Positions 1-5,784 of a stretch of DNA of 6,079 nucleotides are shown here, one piece after another. Within the stretch, counting starts at the first letter, position 1, and the number at the start of each line of letters is the position of its first letter. The translations under genes were made by a program, and so were the position numbers. The notes under the pieces were generated by a model, which saw only the letters and a program-made list of their open reading frames with translations, did not search any database and was not told the DNA's origin. This stretch comes from Christensenellaceae bacterium (GTDB lineage Bacteria > Bacillota > Clostridia > Christensenellales > Aristaeellaceae). The DNA lies in contig JADGQP010000017.1 of the NCBI GenBank assembly GCA_017881705.1, forward strand, positions 1 to 6,079, in the 5' to 3' direction.

Positions 1-11
1 AAGGAGCCATT

Positions 12-878
12 ATGTTTCTTTGCGATCAATGGCGCGATTACGAGGTGCTGGATACCGGCGACGGCGAAAAGCTGGAGCGCTGGAAGGACGTCGTACTCCG
101 CCGCCCCGATCCGCAGGTAATCTGGCCCAAGGCAAAACCCGCGCTATGGGAAAAGGCGGATGCCTGTTATACCCGCAGCGAAACAGGCGGCGGCAGCTGG
201 ACGTTTGCGCGGCAGTTACCCGCGCGCTGGGTGATGACGCTGGGCGACCTCCAGTTTTACGTACGGCCCACGGGCTTTAAGCACACGGGCCTGTTTCCCG
301 AGCAGGCGGCTAACTGGGCGTTTATGCGCGGACGCATCGCCGAGGCCTCGGCGCGGGGACGCAGCGTGAACGTGCTCAACCTTTTTGCCTATACCGGAGG
401 GGCAACACTTGCGTGCGCCGCGCAGGGCGCGCATGTAACGCATGTGGATGCCGCCAAGGGCATGGTAACGTGGGCCAGGGAAAACCGCGACCTTTCCGGC
501 ATCCCTGAGGAGCGAACGCGTTTGATCGTGGAGGACGCTAAAACCTTCGTGCAGCGCGAGCTTCGGCGCGGCAACCATTACGACGGTATCCTGATGGATC
601 CGCCCAGCTATGGCCGCGGCCCCAGCGGAGAAGTATGGAAGCTGGAAGACGAACTGTACGATTTAACGGAATTATGCGCGCAGGCGCTTTCGGAGCAGCC
701 GGTATTTTTTGTGGTCAATGGGTACACCACCGGTTTTTCGGCAGGCGCGCTGGGTAACGTTGTGCGGCGCTGTCTGCACGGGCGCGGCGTGACCGTGGCG
801 GAGGAACTGGCGCTGCCTGTAACGTCCGGCGGGGTGCTGCCCTGCGGCGCTACGGCGCGGTGGACGCCCGATGTGTAA
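12..878 (+). CDS. Class I SAM-dependent RNA methyltransferase (RlmI-like, no PUA domain)
   Basis: Predicted S-adenosylmethionine-dependent methyltransferase of the RlmI/PF10672-like group, probably a cytosolic enzyme modifying rRNA. The 288-residue product has an N-terminal substrate-side region with HTGLFPEQ at about 91-98. A Rossmann-type methyltransferase fold follows, with SAM-binding motif I LFAYTGG (124-130), an acidic residue after strand 2 (VDAAKG, 145-150), and motif IV DPPSYGRG (196-203). It ends with LPCGATARW, typical of the family. RlmI of E. coli carries an N-terminal PUA domain; none is visible here, so target and position (RlmI makes m5C1962 in 23S rRNA) should not be transferred with confidence. 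The ATG at 12 is supported by AAGGAG at 1-6 with a 5-base spacer. The 3' end overlaps the next gene by 8 bases, suggesting translational coupling with a second RNA-modifying enzyme. Family assignment is firm, substrate is inferred. Confidence 0.87.
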   Translation: MFLCDQWRDYEVLDTGDGEKLERWKDVVLRRPDPQVIWPKAKPALWEKADACYTRSETGGGSWTFARQLPARWVMTLGDLQFYVRPTGFKHTGLFPEQAANWAFMRGRIAEASARGRSVNVLNLFAYTGGATLACAAQGAHVTHVDAAKGMVTWARENRDLSGIPEERTRLIVEDAKTFVQRELRRGNHYDGILMDPPSYGRGPSGEVWKLEDELYDLTELCAQALSEQPVFFVVNGYTTGFSAGALGNVVRRCLHGRGVTVAEELALPVTSGGVLPCGATARWTPDV

Positions 879-1617
879 CATCGTGTACGAGGACAATCAC
901 CTGTTGATTGTCGAAAAACCGCCTAACCTGCTTACCCAGGGGGATCAGACAGGCGACGAGTGCCTGCTGGATGTAATGAAGCGCTACCTGGTGGAAAGGT
1001 ACCATAAGCCGGGCGATGCGTACCTGGGCTGCGTGCACCGGCTGGATCGCCCCGTGGGCGGGCTGGTGGCGCTGGCGAAAACCGGCAAGGCCGCGGCGCG
1101 GCTGAGCGAGCAGCTGCGCGCGCACGCGATGCAGCGGGAATACCTGGCTGTTGTATGCGGCGCAAACCTGTCGGAAACGGGTACGCTTACGGACTGGCTT
1201 GTGAAGGATGACGCCACGGGCAGCGTTACCCGCGTGCCCGATACTAATGGTAATGTTTATCACACGCCCGACGCTGTACCTAACGCCCAGCAGGCGACCC
1301 TCTCCTGGCATCGGCTGGCCGCCGATGCGCAAACCGACCGTGCGCTTTTGCACATTTGCCTGGAAACGGGTCGTAAGCACCAGATTCGCGTTCAACTGGC
1401 TGGTTACGGCCATCCCGTCGTGCAAGACCTGCGCTATGGAAGTGGTGAACCCGGCGAGCCCATCGCGCTGTGGGGCGCGGTGCTGACGTTTACGCACCCC
1501 ATTAAAAAGGAGCCGATGATCTTTGTGAGCCGCCCGCACGGTAAGGCGTTCGAGCCTTTTTCGGCGCAGATCGACGCGTTCCTGACCCAACGGGGAGTCG
1601 TTAATGGTCAACCCTGA
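871..1617 (+). CDS. RluA-family RNA pseudouridine synthase
   Basis: Isomerises uridine to pseudouridine in rRNA or tRNA. The 248-residue product starts almost directly in the catalytic domain (VYEDNHLLIVEKP, 5-17) and shows the RluA signature HRLDRPVGG at 56-64, where Asp59 is the expected catalytic aspartate. The second family motif, GRKHQIRVQL, is at 167-176, followed by HPVVQDLRYG (181-190). There is no N-terminal S4 RNA-binding domain, so it is the short S4-less type and the target uridine cannot be read from sequence. The ATG at 871 lies inside the last codons of the methyltransferase gene, with an 8-base overlap and only a weak GGTGGA at 859-864 as ribosome binding site, which fits coupled translation. 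No classic intrinsic terminator follows; the stop TGA at 1615-1617 runs into a pyrimidine-rich gap. Confidence 0.9.
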   Translation: MCNIVYEDNHLLIVEKPPNLLTQGDQTGDECLLDVMKRYLVERYHKPGDAYLGCVHRLDRPVGGLVALAKTGKAAARLSEQLRAHAMQREYLAVVCGANLSETGTLTDWLVKDDATGSVTRVPDTNGNVYHTPDAVPNAQQATLSWHRLAADAQTDRALLHICLETGRKHQIRVQLAGYGHPVVQDLRYGSGEPGEPIALWGAVLTFTHPIKKEPMIFVSRPHGKAFEPFSAQIDAFLTQRGVVNGQP

Positions 1618-1661
1618 TGTTTTACCACGGATTTTTCTTTTTTAGTGTTTTTTTCCCCGTT

Positions 1662-1803
1662 GCAATCGCCCTTTTTCTTTCGCAATTACTCTTCCTCCCC
1701 TCGCAATTGTCCTTTCTCTCTTCACATTCGTCTTTTCCCGACGCAATCGTCTTTTCACCTGTTTTATTCGTTCTTTCTCCCGTCGCAATCATTTCTCCCC
1801 GTC
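1662..1803 (+). repeat. Degenerate ~20-bp pyrimidine-rich tandem repeat, seven units
   Basis: Seven head-to-tail units begin at 1662, 1682, 1703, 1723, 1743, 1763 and 1785, and a partial eighth begins at 1804 (GCTTCAC). The approximate consensus is GCAATCGTC followed by a T/C tract. Five units begin with GCAAT; the units at 1723 and 1763 have diverged to CACATTCG and TTTATTCG. Spacing is 19-22 bases with a mean of about 20.3, close to two helical turns. Bases 1641-1661 may be a more decayed upstream unit. The non-multiple-of-three spacing argues against a coding repeat. The function is unknown. Confidence 0.7.
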
Positions 1804-1944
1804 GCTTCACAATACACAGGCGGGGAGGCGGATGTCGCTCGAAGGATGGACAGGCTTGTCGGTCGGGCTGCCGTAGGCAGTCCCGGACGACTATCCTGTA
1901 CTCCGAAGAGCGATACCCGCCGACTCGCCACTTCCGAAGCGACG
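1800..1944. repeat. 145-bp nested imperfect palindrome with 9-bp perfect ends
   Basis: The ends are CGTCGCTTC (1800-1808) and its exact complement GAAGCGACG (1936-1944). Inside, the paired blocks stay almost perfectly in register about a centre near 1874: 1819-1824/1924-1929 (one G-T), 1827-1831/1917-1921, 1833-1840/1908-1915 (one G-T), 1844-1846/1902-1904, 1850-1854/1895-1899, 1858-1861/1888-1891, 1864-1867/1882-1885 and 1868-1872/1876-1880. The apical loop is GTA (1873-1875). As RNA it would fold into one long interrupted hairpin. As DNA it resembles a small non-autonomous palindromic or MITE-like dispersed repeat. I found no clear target-site duplication beside the ends, so mobility is only a suggestion. 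Confidence 0.72.
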
Positions 1945-1953
1945 CCGAAGGGC

Positions 1954-1978
1954 GCAGGGGCGAGCGGAAAGCCCCTGC
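1954..1978 (+). repeat. GC-rich 8-bp hairpin in the tgt leader
   Basis: GCAGGGGC (1954-1961) is perfectly complementary to GCCCCTGC (1971-1978), leaving a 9-base purine-rich loop. No T-run follows (CTACCTCG), so it is not an intrinsic terminator. It lies 10 bases after the larger palindrome and may be part of the same repeat element or of a structured leader RNA. Confidence 0.55.
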
Positions 1979-2000
1979 CTACCTCGTACACCCTCCTATT

Positions 2001-2017
2001 TTCTCCTATGAGGAGAA
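2001..2017 (+). promoter_or_regulatory. Perfect 7-bp hairpin whose 3' arm carries a Shine-Dalgarno
   Basis: TTCTCCT (2001-2007) pairs exactly with AGGAGAA (2011-2017) around the loop ATG. The 3' arm contains AGGAG (2011-2015), a good ribosome binding site placed 6 bases before the ATG at 2022. Folding would hide this site. What it controls is unclear, because that ATG is followed at once by a stop codon; a regulatory role for tgt is only an inference. Confidence 0.45.
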
Positions 2018-2027
2018 TAAAATGTAA
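2011..2027 (+). promoter_or_regulatory. Ribosome binding site plus ATG-TAA start-stop upstream of tgt
   Basis: AGGAG (2011-2015), a 6-base A/T spacer, then ATG (2022-2024) directly followed by TAA (2025-2027). This has the geometry of a translation start but encodes only one codon. It ends 22 bases before the tgt ATG. It could hold a ribosome near the tgt start, could be a decayed upstream gene start, or could be chance. Confidence 0.4.
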
Positions 2028-2049
2028 AAAACCCTGAAAGGGGATTTTC

Positions 2050-3186
2050 ATGGCAAACTTTTCGTTTGAAGTCACCAAAACCTGCGCGCAGACTGGCGCG
2101 CGTCTGGGCGTGCTGCACACGCCGCGCGGGGATATCCACACGCCACAGTATATGCCGGTAGGCACGGCGGCGACAGTGAAAGCCATGACCCCGCGGGAAC
2201 TGATAGAAATCGGTGCGGAAATCATTCTAAGCAATACTTACCATCTGCACTTGCGCCCGGGGGAGGAGCTGATCCGCGAGGCGGGCGGGCTGCATACCTT
2301 CATGGCTTGGCCGCGCCCGATTTTAACGGACAGCGGCGGTTTTCAGGTATTTTCGCTGGCGGGCATCCGGAAGATCAAGGAGGAAGGCGTAACCTTCCAA
2401 AGCCACCTGGACGGAAGCCGGCAATTCATCTCACCGGAGGTGAGCATGGATATCCAGCGCGCGCTGGGCAGCGACATCCGAATGGCGTTCGACGTGTGCA
2501 CCGCCTACCCGTGCGACCACGAAACCGCCGAAGCCGCAATGCTGCGCACGCACCGCTGGGCAGCGCGCTGCAAAGCCCGCTGCGAGGCGCAGAACAACGC
2601 CGACACTCAGGCGCTGTTCGGCATTGTGCAAGGCGCGTTTTTTGAAGACCTGCGCATTGAAAGCGCCAAGGTGCTAAGTGATATGGATTTTGTCGGCTAT
2701 GGCATCGGTGGGCTGAGCGTGGGCGAACCCAAGCCCACCATGTACGGGATGCTGGAAGCGTTAATGCCGCACATGCCCGCGGCCAAACCCCGCTATCTCA
2801 TGGGCGTGGGCTCGCCGGATTGCCTGGTGGAAGGCGTGCTGCGCGGCGTGGATATGTTTGATTGCGTTCTGGCTACACGCATTGCGCGCAACGGTACCTG
2901 CTTCACCCGCAACGGGCGGCTGGTGATTAAGAACGCCATGTATGCGCACGATTTCAAGCCCATCGAGGAAGACTGCGATTGCTACGCCTGCCGTAATTTT
3001 TCCCGCGCGTACGTACGGCACCTGTTCAAAGCGGGCGAGATCACCGGCGCGCGGCTGGCGAGCATCCATAACCTGCGCTTTCTTCTTAAATTGATGGAGG
3101 ACATTCGGCAGGCTATTGCCGAGGATCGCTTTGGGGATTTCCGCAGGGCGTTTTTCGATCGGTATGACATGAGCCGTAATTTCTGA
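2050..3186 (+). CDS. tgt: tRNA-guanine transglycosylase
   Basis: Exchanges guanine-34 of tRNAs with GUN anticodons (Asp, Asn, His, Tyr) for the queuosine precursor preQ1; cytosolic zinc enzyme with a TIM-barrel fold. The product is 378 residues, normal for the family. Visible landmarks are DSGGFQVFSLAG (94-105, with the active-site Asp94), GIVQGAFF (191-198), GGLSVGEPK (220-228), and DMFDCVLATRIARNG (268-282) carrying the nucleophile Asp271. The zinc site is Cys309, Cys311 and Cys314 (CDCYAC), with His340 at the expected distance. The usual LPTR of the nucleophile loop reads LATR here, probably a lineage variant. The ATG at 2050 has AAGGGG (2038-2043) 6 bases upstream. It is not beside queA, ruvAB or yajC, its usual companions in many bacteria; instead it follows a structured leader and is 10 bases from a NUDIX gene. 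Confidence 0.97.
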   Translation: MANFSFEVTKTCAQTGARLGVLHTPRGDIHTPQYMPVGTAATVKAMTPRELIEIGAEIILSNTYHLHLRPGEELIREAGGLHTFMAWPRPILTDSGGFQVFSLAGIRKIKEEGVTFQSHLDGSRQFISPEVSMDIQRALGSDIRMAFDVCTAYPCDHETAEAAMLRTHRWAARCKARCEAQNNADTQALFGIVQGAFFEDLRIESAKVLSDMDFVGYGIGGLSVGEPKPTMYGMLEALMPHMPAAKPRYLMGVGSPDCLVEGVLRGVDMFDCVLATRIARNGTCFTRNGRLVIKNAMYAHDFKPIEEDCDCYACRNFSRAYVRHLFKAGEITGARLASIHNLRFLLKLMEDIRQAIAEDRFGDFRRAFFDRYDMSRNF

Positions 3187-3190
3187 GGTG
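3185..3190 (+). promoter_or_regulatory. Ribosome binding site deciding the NUDIX start
   Basis: GAGGTG overlaps the tgt stop codon and lies 6 bases before the ATG at 3197. It makes ATG 3197 more likely than the in-frame GTG at 3188, which falls within the site itself. Confidence 0.65.
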
Positions 3191-3196
3191 ACAAGG

Positions 3197-3601
3197 ATGA
3201 TTGAGGTATCGGCCGCAGTGATCCGCGACGCGCGCGGACGGGTACTCATCGCCCGCCGCAGGGTGGACGCGCGAGGCGAGTGGGCGCAGCTGGAAGGCCT
3301 GTGGGAATTTCCCGGCGGCAAGCGCGAGGCAGGAGAAACCTACGAGGAATGTGCCGAGCGCGAACTGATGGAAGAGCTGGGCCTGCCGCTTTGCGACTTG
3401 CGGGTGCTTATGGAAATGGATTATACGACCGATGGCCGACCCATCCATTTCGCGTTTGTCGCGGCTCGGGCGGACGCGGAAACGCCGCTTATGCTTAACG
3501 CCCATACCGACACGCTGTGGGTGCGGCCGGATGAGTTGGGCGAGTATGCGTTTTGTCCGGCCGACGAGGCGTTTATCAAAGGCTTTGACTGGCGTGTATG
3601 A
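3197..3601 (+). CDS. mutT: NUDIX hydrolase, MutT type (8-oxo-dGTP diphosphatase)
   Basis: Likely hydrolyses oxidised nucleotides such as 8-oxo-dGTP to the monophosphate, keeping the nucleotide pool free of mutagenic bases. The 134-residue product begins IEVSAAVIRDARGRVLIARR, the usual first strands of MutT proteins. It then shows WEFPGGK (36-42) and a complete NUDIX box at 41-63: Gly41, Glu47, Arg55-Glu56-Leu57, Glu59-Glu60 and Gly62, matching GX5EX7REUXEEXGU with no missing metal ligand. Length is typical of a single-domain MutT. The substrate is inferred from the WEFPGGK context; other NUDIX specificities are possible. It follows tgt by 10 bases and is probably co-transcribed. Its TGA (3599-3601) overlaps an ATG at 3598 that would extend the next gene, but I favour a downstream start for that gene. 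Confidence 0.87.
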   Translation: MIEVSAAVIRDARGRVLIARRRVDARGEWAQLEGLWEFPGGKREAGETYEECAERELMEELGLPLCDLRVLMEMDYTTDGRPIHFAFVAARADAETPLMLNAHTDTLWVRPDELGEYAFCPADEAFIKGFDWRV

Positions 3602-3614
3602 TGGGAGCTGACGC

Positions 3615-3644
3615 TACGGGTTCACGCGTAAGGCGCGAGCCGTA
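3615..3644 (+). repeat. Small interrupted hairpin before the hydantoinase gene
   Basis: TACGG (3615-3619) pairs with CCGTA (3640-3644), and the inner CGCG (3625-3628) can pair with CGCG (3634-3637). It ends just 2 bases before the AAGGAGG of the next gene and has no T-run. It could influence initiation or be chance in GC-rich DNA. Confidence 0.25.
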
Positions 3645-3646
3645 CG

Positions 3647-3653
3647 AAGGAGG
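3647..3653 (+). promoter_or_regulatory. Strong ribosome binding site deciding the hydantoinase start
   Basis: A full AAGGAGG lies 7 bases before ATG 3661. It favours this start over the in-frame ATGs at 3598 and 3601, which would add about 20 residues unlike the family's N terminus. Confidence 0.8.
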
Positions 3654-3660
3654 ATTTGCG

Positions 3661-5064
3661 ATGAAAACGCTGTTTCGCGGCGGTACGGTTGTGACCGCTG
3701 AAGGAATGTACAAAACCGACCTGCTCACGGACGGCGAAAAGATCGCGGCTATCGGCAGTGGGCTGCCCAGCGACGGCGCCGACGTGAAGGATGTAAGCGG
3801 GCTGTTGCTGCTGCCCGGAGCAATTGATGCGCACACCCACCTGGAGTGTGTATGTTCCGGCATTGCCACCAGCGACGATTATTTCACCGGCACGCGCGCG
3901 GCAGCTTGCGGCGGCACCACCACGGTGATCGACTATTTGTTGCAGGAGAAAGGCGAACCCCTTACCCAAACGCTTGAAAAGCGCGTTCCCATGGCGGCGA
4001 AGAAGGCGGCGGTGGATTTTGCCTTCCATATCGGGGTGAGCGACCTGAGCACGCCCGAATTGCTTTCTTCGGTGAAGGACGCGGTTTCGGCCGGCGTAAG
4101 CAGCTTCAAAGCCTATATGGTGTACGATTTCGGCCTTTCCGACGAGGTGCTGTACGGCCTGCTGAAGGAAACCGCAAAGGTCGGGGCGCTGGTGACCGTG
4201 CACGCCGAAAACCGCGGGATGCTCGCCGCGCGGGTCAAGGAATACCTGGCTCAGGGCAAGACCGACCCATGGTACCATTACGAGAGTCGCAACGAGGAAG
4301 TATCGGCGGCGGCCACGCGCAGCGTAATCGCGCTGGCGAAGGCGGCTAATGCGCCTCTGTATATCGTCCACCTGACCGACAGGGACAGCGCGCTGGCTGT
4401 TACGCAGGCGCGGGACGAGGGCTTGCCGGTGTTTGCCGAAACCTGCCCCCAGTACCTGAATTTCACCTGCGAGGTATACCGCGGCCCGCGCGCGCAGGAT
4501 TATGTATGCTCCCCCGCCATCAAGGGACTTGAATCCCAAACGGCGCTGTGGGCGGCATTGCTGCGCGGCGATATTTCCACTGTTGCCACCGACCATTGCC
4601 CCTTTACGCAAAAGCAGAAGGATTACGGCATTCGCCTGCCGGACGGCCGCGCGGGGGATTTTACCACGATCCCCAACGGGTGCGACGGCGTGGAAACCCT
4701 GTACCCTTACATGCTTACGCAGGCCAACCTGGGGCGCATTCCCTTTGAGCGTGTGGTATCCGTGTGCGCGGGCAATCCGGCCAAGCTGTTTGGCCTTTCC
4801 GACCGCAAGGGCGCGCTTCGCCCTGGGCTGGATGCGGACATCGCGGTGTTCGACCCCCGAACGGACGGCGTAGTGCGCGCGCGCGACCTGCACGGGAACC
4901 TGGACCATACCATTTGGGAAAACACGGCGCTGCATGGCCGCGTGACCGCCGTTTATCTGCGGGGCGCGCCGGTTTACCATAACGGGACGTTTGTTGGGCA
5001 AGAAGGCGCAGGACAATACCAGAGATGCCGTCCCGTCGAGCCGGACGGCCCCCTGTTCGCTTGA
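3661..5064 (+). CDS. hydA: Dihydropyrimidinase / D-hydantoinase (cyclic amidohydrolase)
   Basis: Hydrolytically opens cyclic amides: 5,6-dihydrouracil or dihydrothymine in reductive pyrimidine breakdown, or 5-substituted hydantoins. The 467-residue product matches the family length and has the complete binuclear zinc site. His58 and His60 are in DAHTHLE, Lys150 in SFKAYMVY is the lysine expected to be carboxylated, and the rest are His181 (VHAEN), His237 (IVHLTD) and catalytic Asp311 (TDHCPF). Tyr155, which stabilises the intermediate in hydantoinases, is present. The PNGCDGVE stretch (338-345) sits where the family binds the substrate ring. Start ATG 3661 is chosen for its AAGGAGG and because MKTLFRGGTVV aligns with typical N termini. 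No pyrimidine reductase (PreTA) or ureidopropionase is in the window, so the natural substrate is open. A small flavoprotein gene follows after 18 bases, probably in the same transcript. Confidence 0.92.
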   Translation: MKTLFRGGTVVTAEGMYKTDLLTDGEKIAAIGSGLPSDGADVKDVSGLLLLPGAIDAHTHLECVCSGIATSDDYFTGTRAAACGGTTTVIDYLLQEKGEPLTQTLEKRVPMAAKKAAVDFAFHIGVSDLSTPELLSSVKDAVSAGVSSFKAYMVYDFGLSDEVLYGLLKETAKVGALVTVHAENRGMLAARVKEYLAQGKTDPWYHYESRNEEVSAAATRSVIALAKAANAPLYIVHLTDRDSALAVTQARDEGLPVFAETCPQYLNFTCEVYRGPRAQDYVCSPAIKGLESQTALWAALLRGDISTVATDHCPFTQKQKDYGIRLPDGRAGDFTTIPNGCDGVETLYPYMLTQANLGRIPFERVVSVCAGNPAKLFGLSDRKGALRPGLDADIAVFDPRTDGVVRARDLHGNLDHTIWENTALHGRVTAVYLRGAPVYHNGTFVGQEGAGQYQRCRPVEPDGPLFA

Positions 5065-5066
5065 AA

Positions 5067-5073
5067 AAGGAGG
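5067..5073 (+). promoter_or_regulatory. Ribosome binding site deciding the flavoprotein start
   Basis: AAGGAGG abuts an ATG at 5074, which leaves no spacer, but it is 9 bases from ATG 5083. Initiation is therefore placed at 5083. Confidence 0.75.
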
Positions 5074-5082
5074 ATGCGGCTT

Positions 5083-5628
5083 ATGAGAATCACCGTTTTG
5101 GTCGGCAGCCCGCGCAAAGGCGGCAACACCGAAACGCTCTGCGACGCGCTGATTGCCGGCGCTGAAGCGGCGGGCGCACAAGTGACCAAAGTGACGCTGC
5201 GCGGTAAAAAGATTTCCCCGTGCGTCAACTGCGATTACTGCCAGACCCACGACCGCTGCGCGATTACGGACGATATGCCCGAGGTGTACGAGGCACTGTT
5301 GCGCACCGACGCGCTGGTGTTCGCCACGCCTATATATTTTTACACGATGAGCGCGCAGCTCAAAGCGGCGATCGACCGCCTGCATAACCCCATACGCGGA
5401 AAACTGCCGATCAAATACACGGCGCTGCTGTCCGTATGCGCGGATGATACGCAAAAAGCGTTCGATCCGCTTAAGGCGACCTTCACCGCCATCGAAAACT
5501 ACCTGAACTGGAAGCATGTTGGCGAAGTGACCGTGACCGACGTGGATAATAAGGGCGACATCGCGGGCAACGAGGCGCTGGCCAAAGCCAGGGCACTGGG
5601 GGAGAAGCTGGCAAAAGCGCCGCTGTAG
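5083..5628 (+). CDS. Flavodoxin-fold FMN protein with iron-sulfur flavoprotein cysteine motif
   Basis: Predicted FMN-binding redox protein of the NADPH-dependent FMN reductase / iron-sulfur flavoprotein superfamily, 181 residues, cytosolic. The N terminus RITVLVGSPRKGGNTE is strand 1 plus the phosphate-binding loop (SPRKGGNT, 9-16). ATPIYFYTMSAQLKAAIDRL (81-100) is the flavin-side loop and helix shared by the family. Between them lie Cys47, Cys50, Cys53 and Cys59, spaced CX2CX2CX5C, within the compact CX2CX2CX4-7C pattern that holds a 4Fe-4S cluster in archaeal and clostridial iron-sulfur flavoproteins. Cluster binding is therefore likely but not proven. The start at 5083 gives the natural N terminus, while ATG 5074 is too close to the Shine-Dalgarno. 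It lies 18 bases behind the hydantoinase gene. A role in the same pathway, for example as electron carrier, is speculation; general electron transfer is equally possible. Confidence 0.85.
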   Translation: MRITVLVGSPRKGGNTETLCDALIAGAEAAGAQVTKVTLRGKKISPCVNCDYCQTHDRCAITDDMPEVYEALLRTDALVFATPIYFYTMSAQLKAAIDRLHNPIRGKLPIKYTALLSVCADDTQKAFDPLKATFTAIENYLNWKHVGEVTVTDVDNKGDIAGNEALAKARALGEKLAKAPL

Positions 5629-5636
5629 TCGCTATT

Positions 5637-5715
5637 TAACCGCGAAAGCGTGCGCAGCCGACGGGGTTCCGCCAACCGCGCGCGCTTTCGAAGTTGTGCC
5701 GGTTATTTCTTTGTT
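5637..5715 (+). terminator. Long GC-rich hairpin, possible operon terminator
   Basis: CGAAAGCGTGCGC (5643-5655) pairs over 13 positions (one G-T) with GCGCGCGCTTTCG (5678-5690). Outside it, TAACCG (5637-5642) can pair with CGGTTA (5700-5705), leaving a 9-base bulge on the 3' side, and TTTCTTTGTT follows. The site, just after the last operon gene, and the T-rich tail suggest a terminator. The 22-base loop and the bulge make it atypical. Confidence 0.45.
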
Positions 5716-5784
5716 GTGGCCTGAGGATTATGCGTATGATACGGCAGCGGTTCGCGTCTGACGGTGCGCGAAAGCCCGCCTTCC

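Larger units (their letters stand above)
1618..2049. other. Structured 432-base intergenic region (tgt leader)
   Basis: I see no credible gene here. The first part (about 1631-1800) is strongly pyrimidine-rich on the + strand, and the second part (1800-2017) is packed with inverted repeats. Several frames stay open across it, including one from ATG 1617 to TAA 2025. This is expected because all stop codons need purines, so a pyrimidine tract cannot contain them. The encoded peptides are low-complexity Phe/Leu/Ser/Pro, with no suitable ribosome binding site. Presumably the tgt promoter is inside or the region is transcribed as a 5' leader, but I found no convincing -35/-10 pair. Its repeats and hairpins are listed separately. 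Confidence 0.75.

Noticed and set aside
1662..1803. A CRISPR array
   Set aside because: The units are contiguous and degenerate with no unique spacers, about 20 bases per period, and no cas gene is near.
1622..1810. A 62-codon minus-strand frame with heptad-like Lys/Glu-rich repeats
   Set aside because: It is the antisense reading of the pyrimidine repeat; the units shift frame against each other, so the peptide repeat is not kept, and no ribosome binding site is evident.
1617..2027. A 136-codon open frame starting at ATG 1617 in the rluA-tgt gap, with a hydrophobic Phe/Leu/Ser/Pro N terminus resembling a membrane protein (a second frame 1645-2037 is also open)
   Set aside because: Pyrimidine-rich DNA cannot contain stop codons and automatically encodes Phe, Leu, Ser and Pro. 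There is no ribosome binding site at useful distance, the second half runs through the palindrome, and two overlapping frames are open at once.
1981..2049. A preQ1 riboswitch before tgt
   Set aside because: An A-rich stretch near a CCCT/AGGG pairing suggested it, but the order of stem, loop and A-rich tail of the preQ1-I class is not there, and I could not assemble the pseudoknot.
3598..3660. A longer hydantoinase start at 3598, overlapping the NUDIX stop codon
   Set aside because: AAGGAGG at 3647-3653 is ideally placed for ATG 3661, and the extra residues are unlike the family's N terminus.
3622..5517. A 631-codon minus-strand open frame opposite the hydantoinase and flavoprotein genes
   Set aside because: Both + strand genes are unmistakable by catalytic motifs. 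The antisense frame is a by-product of GC-rich codon bias, shows no domain I recognise, and spans two genes.
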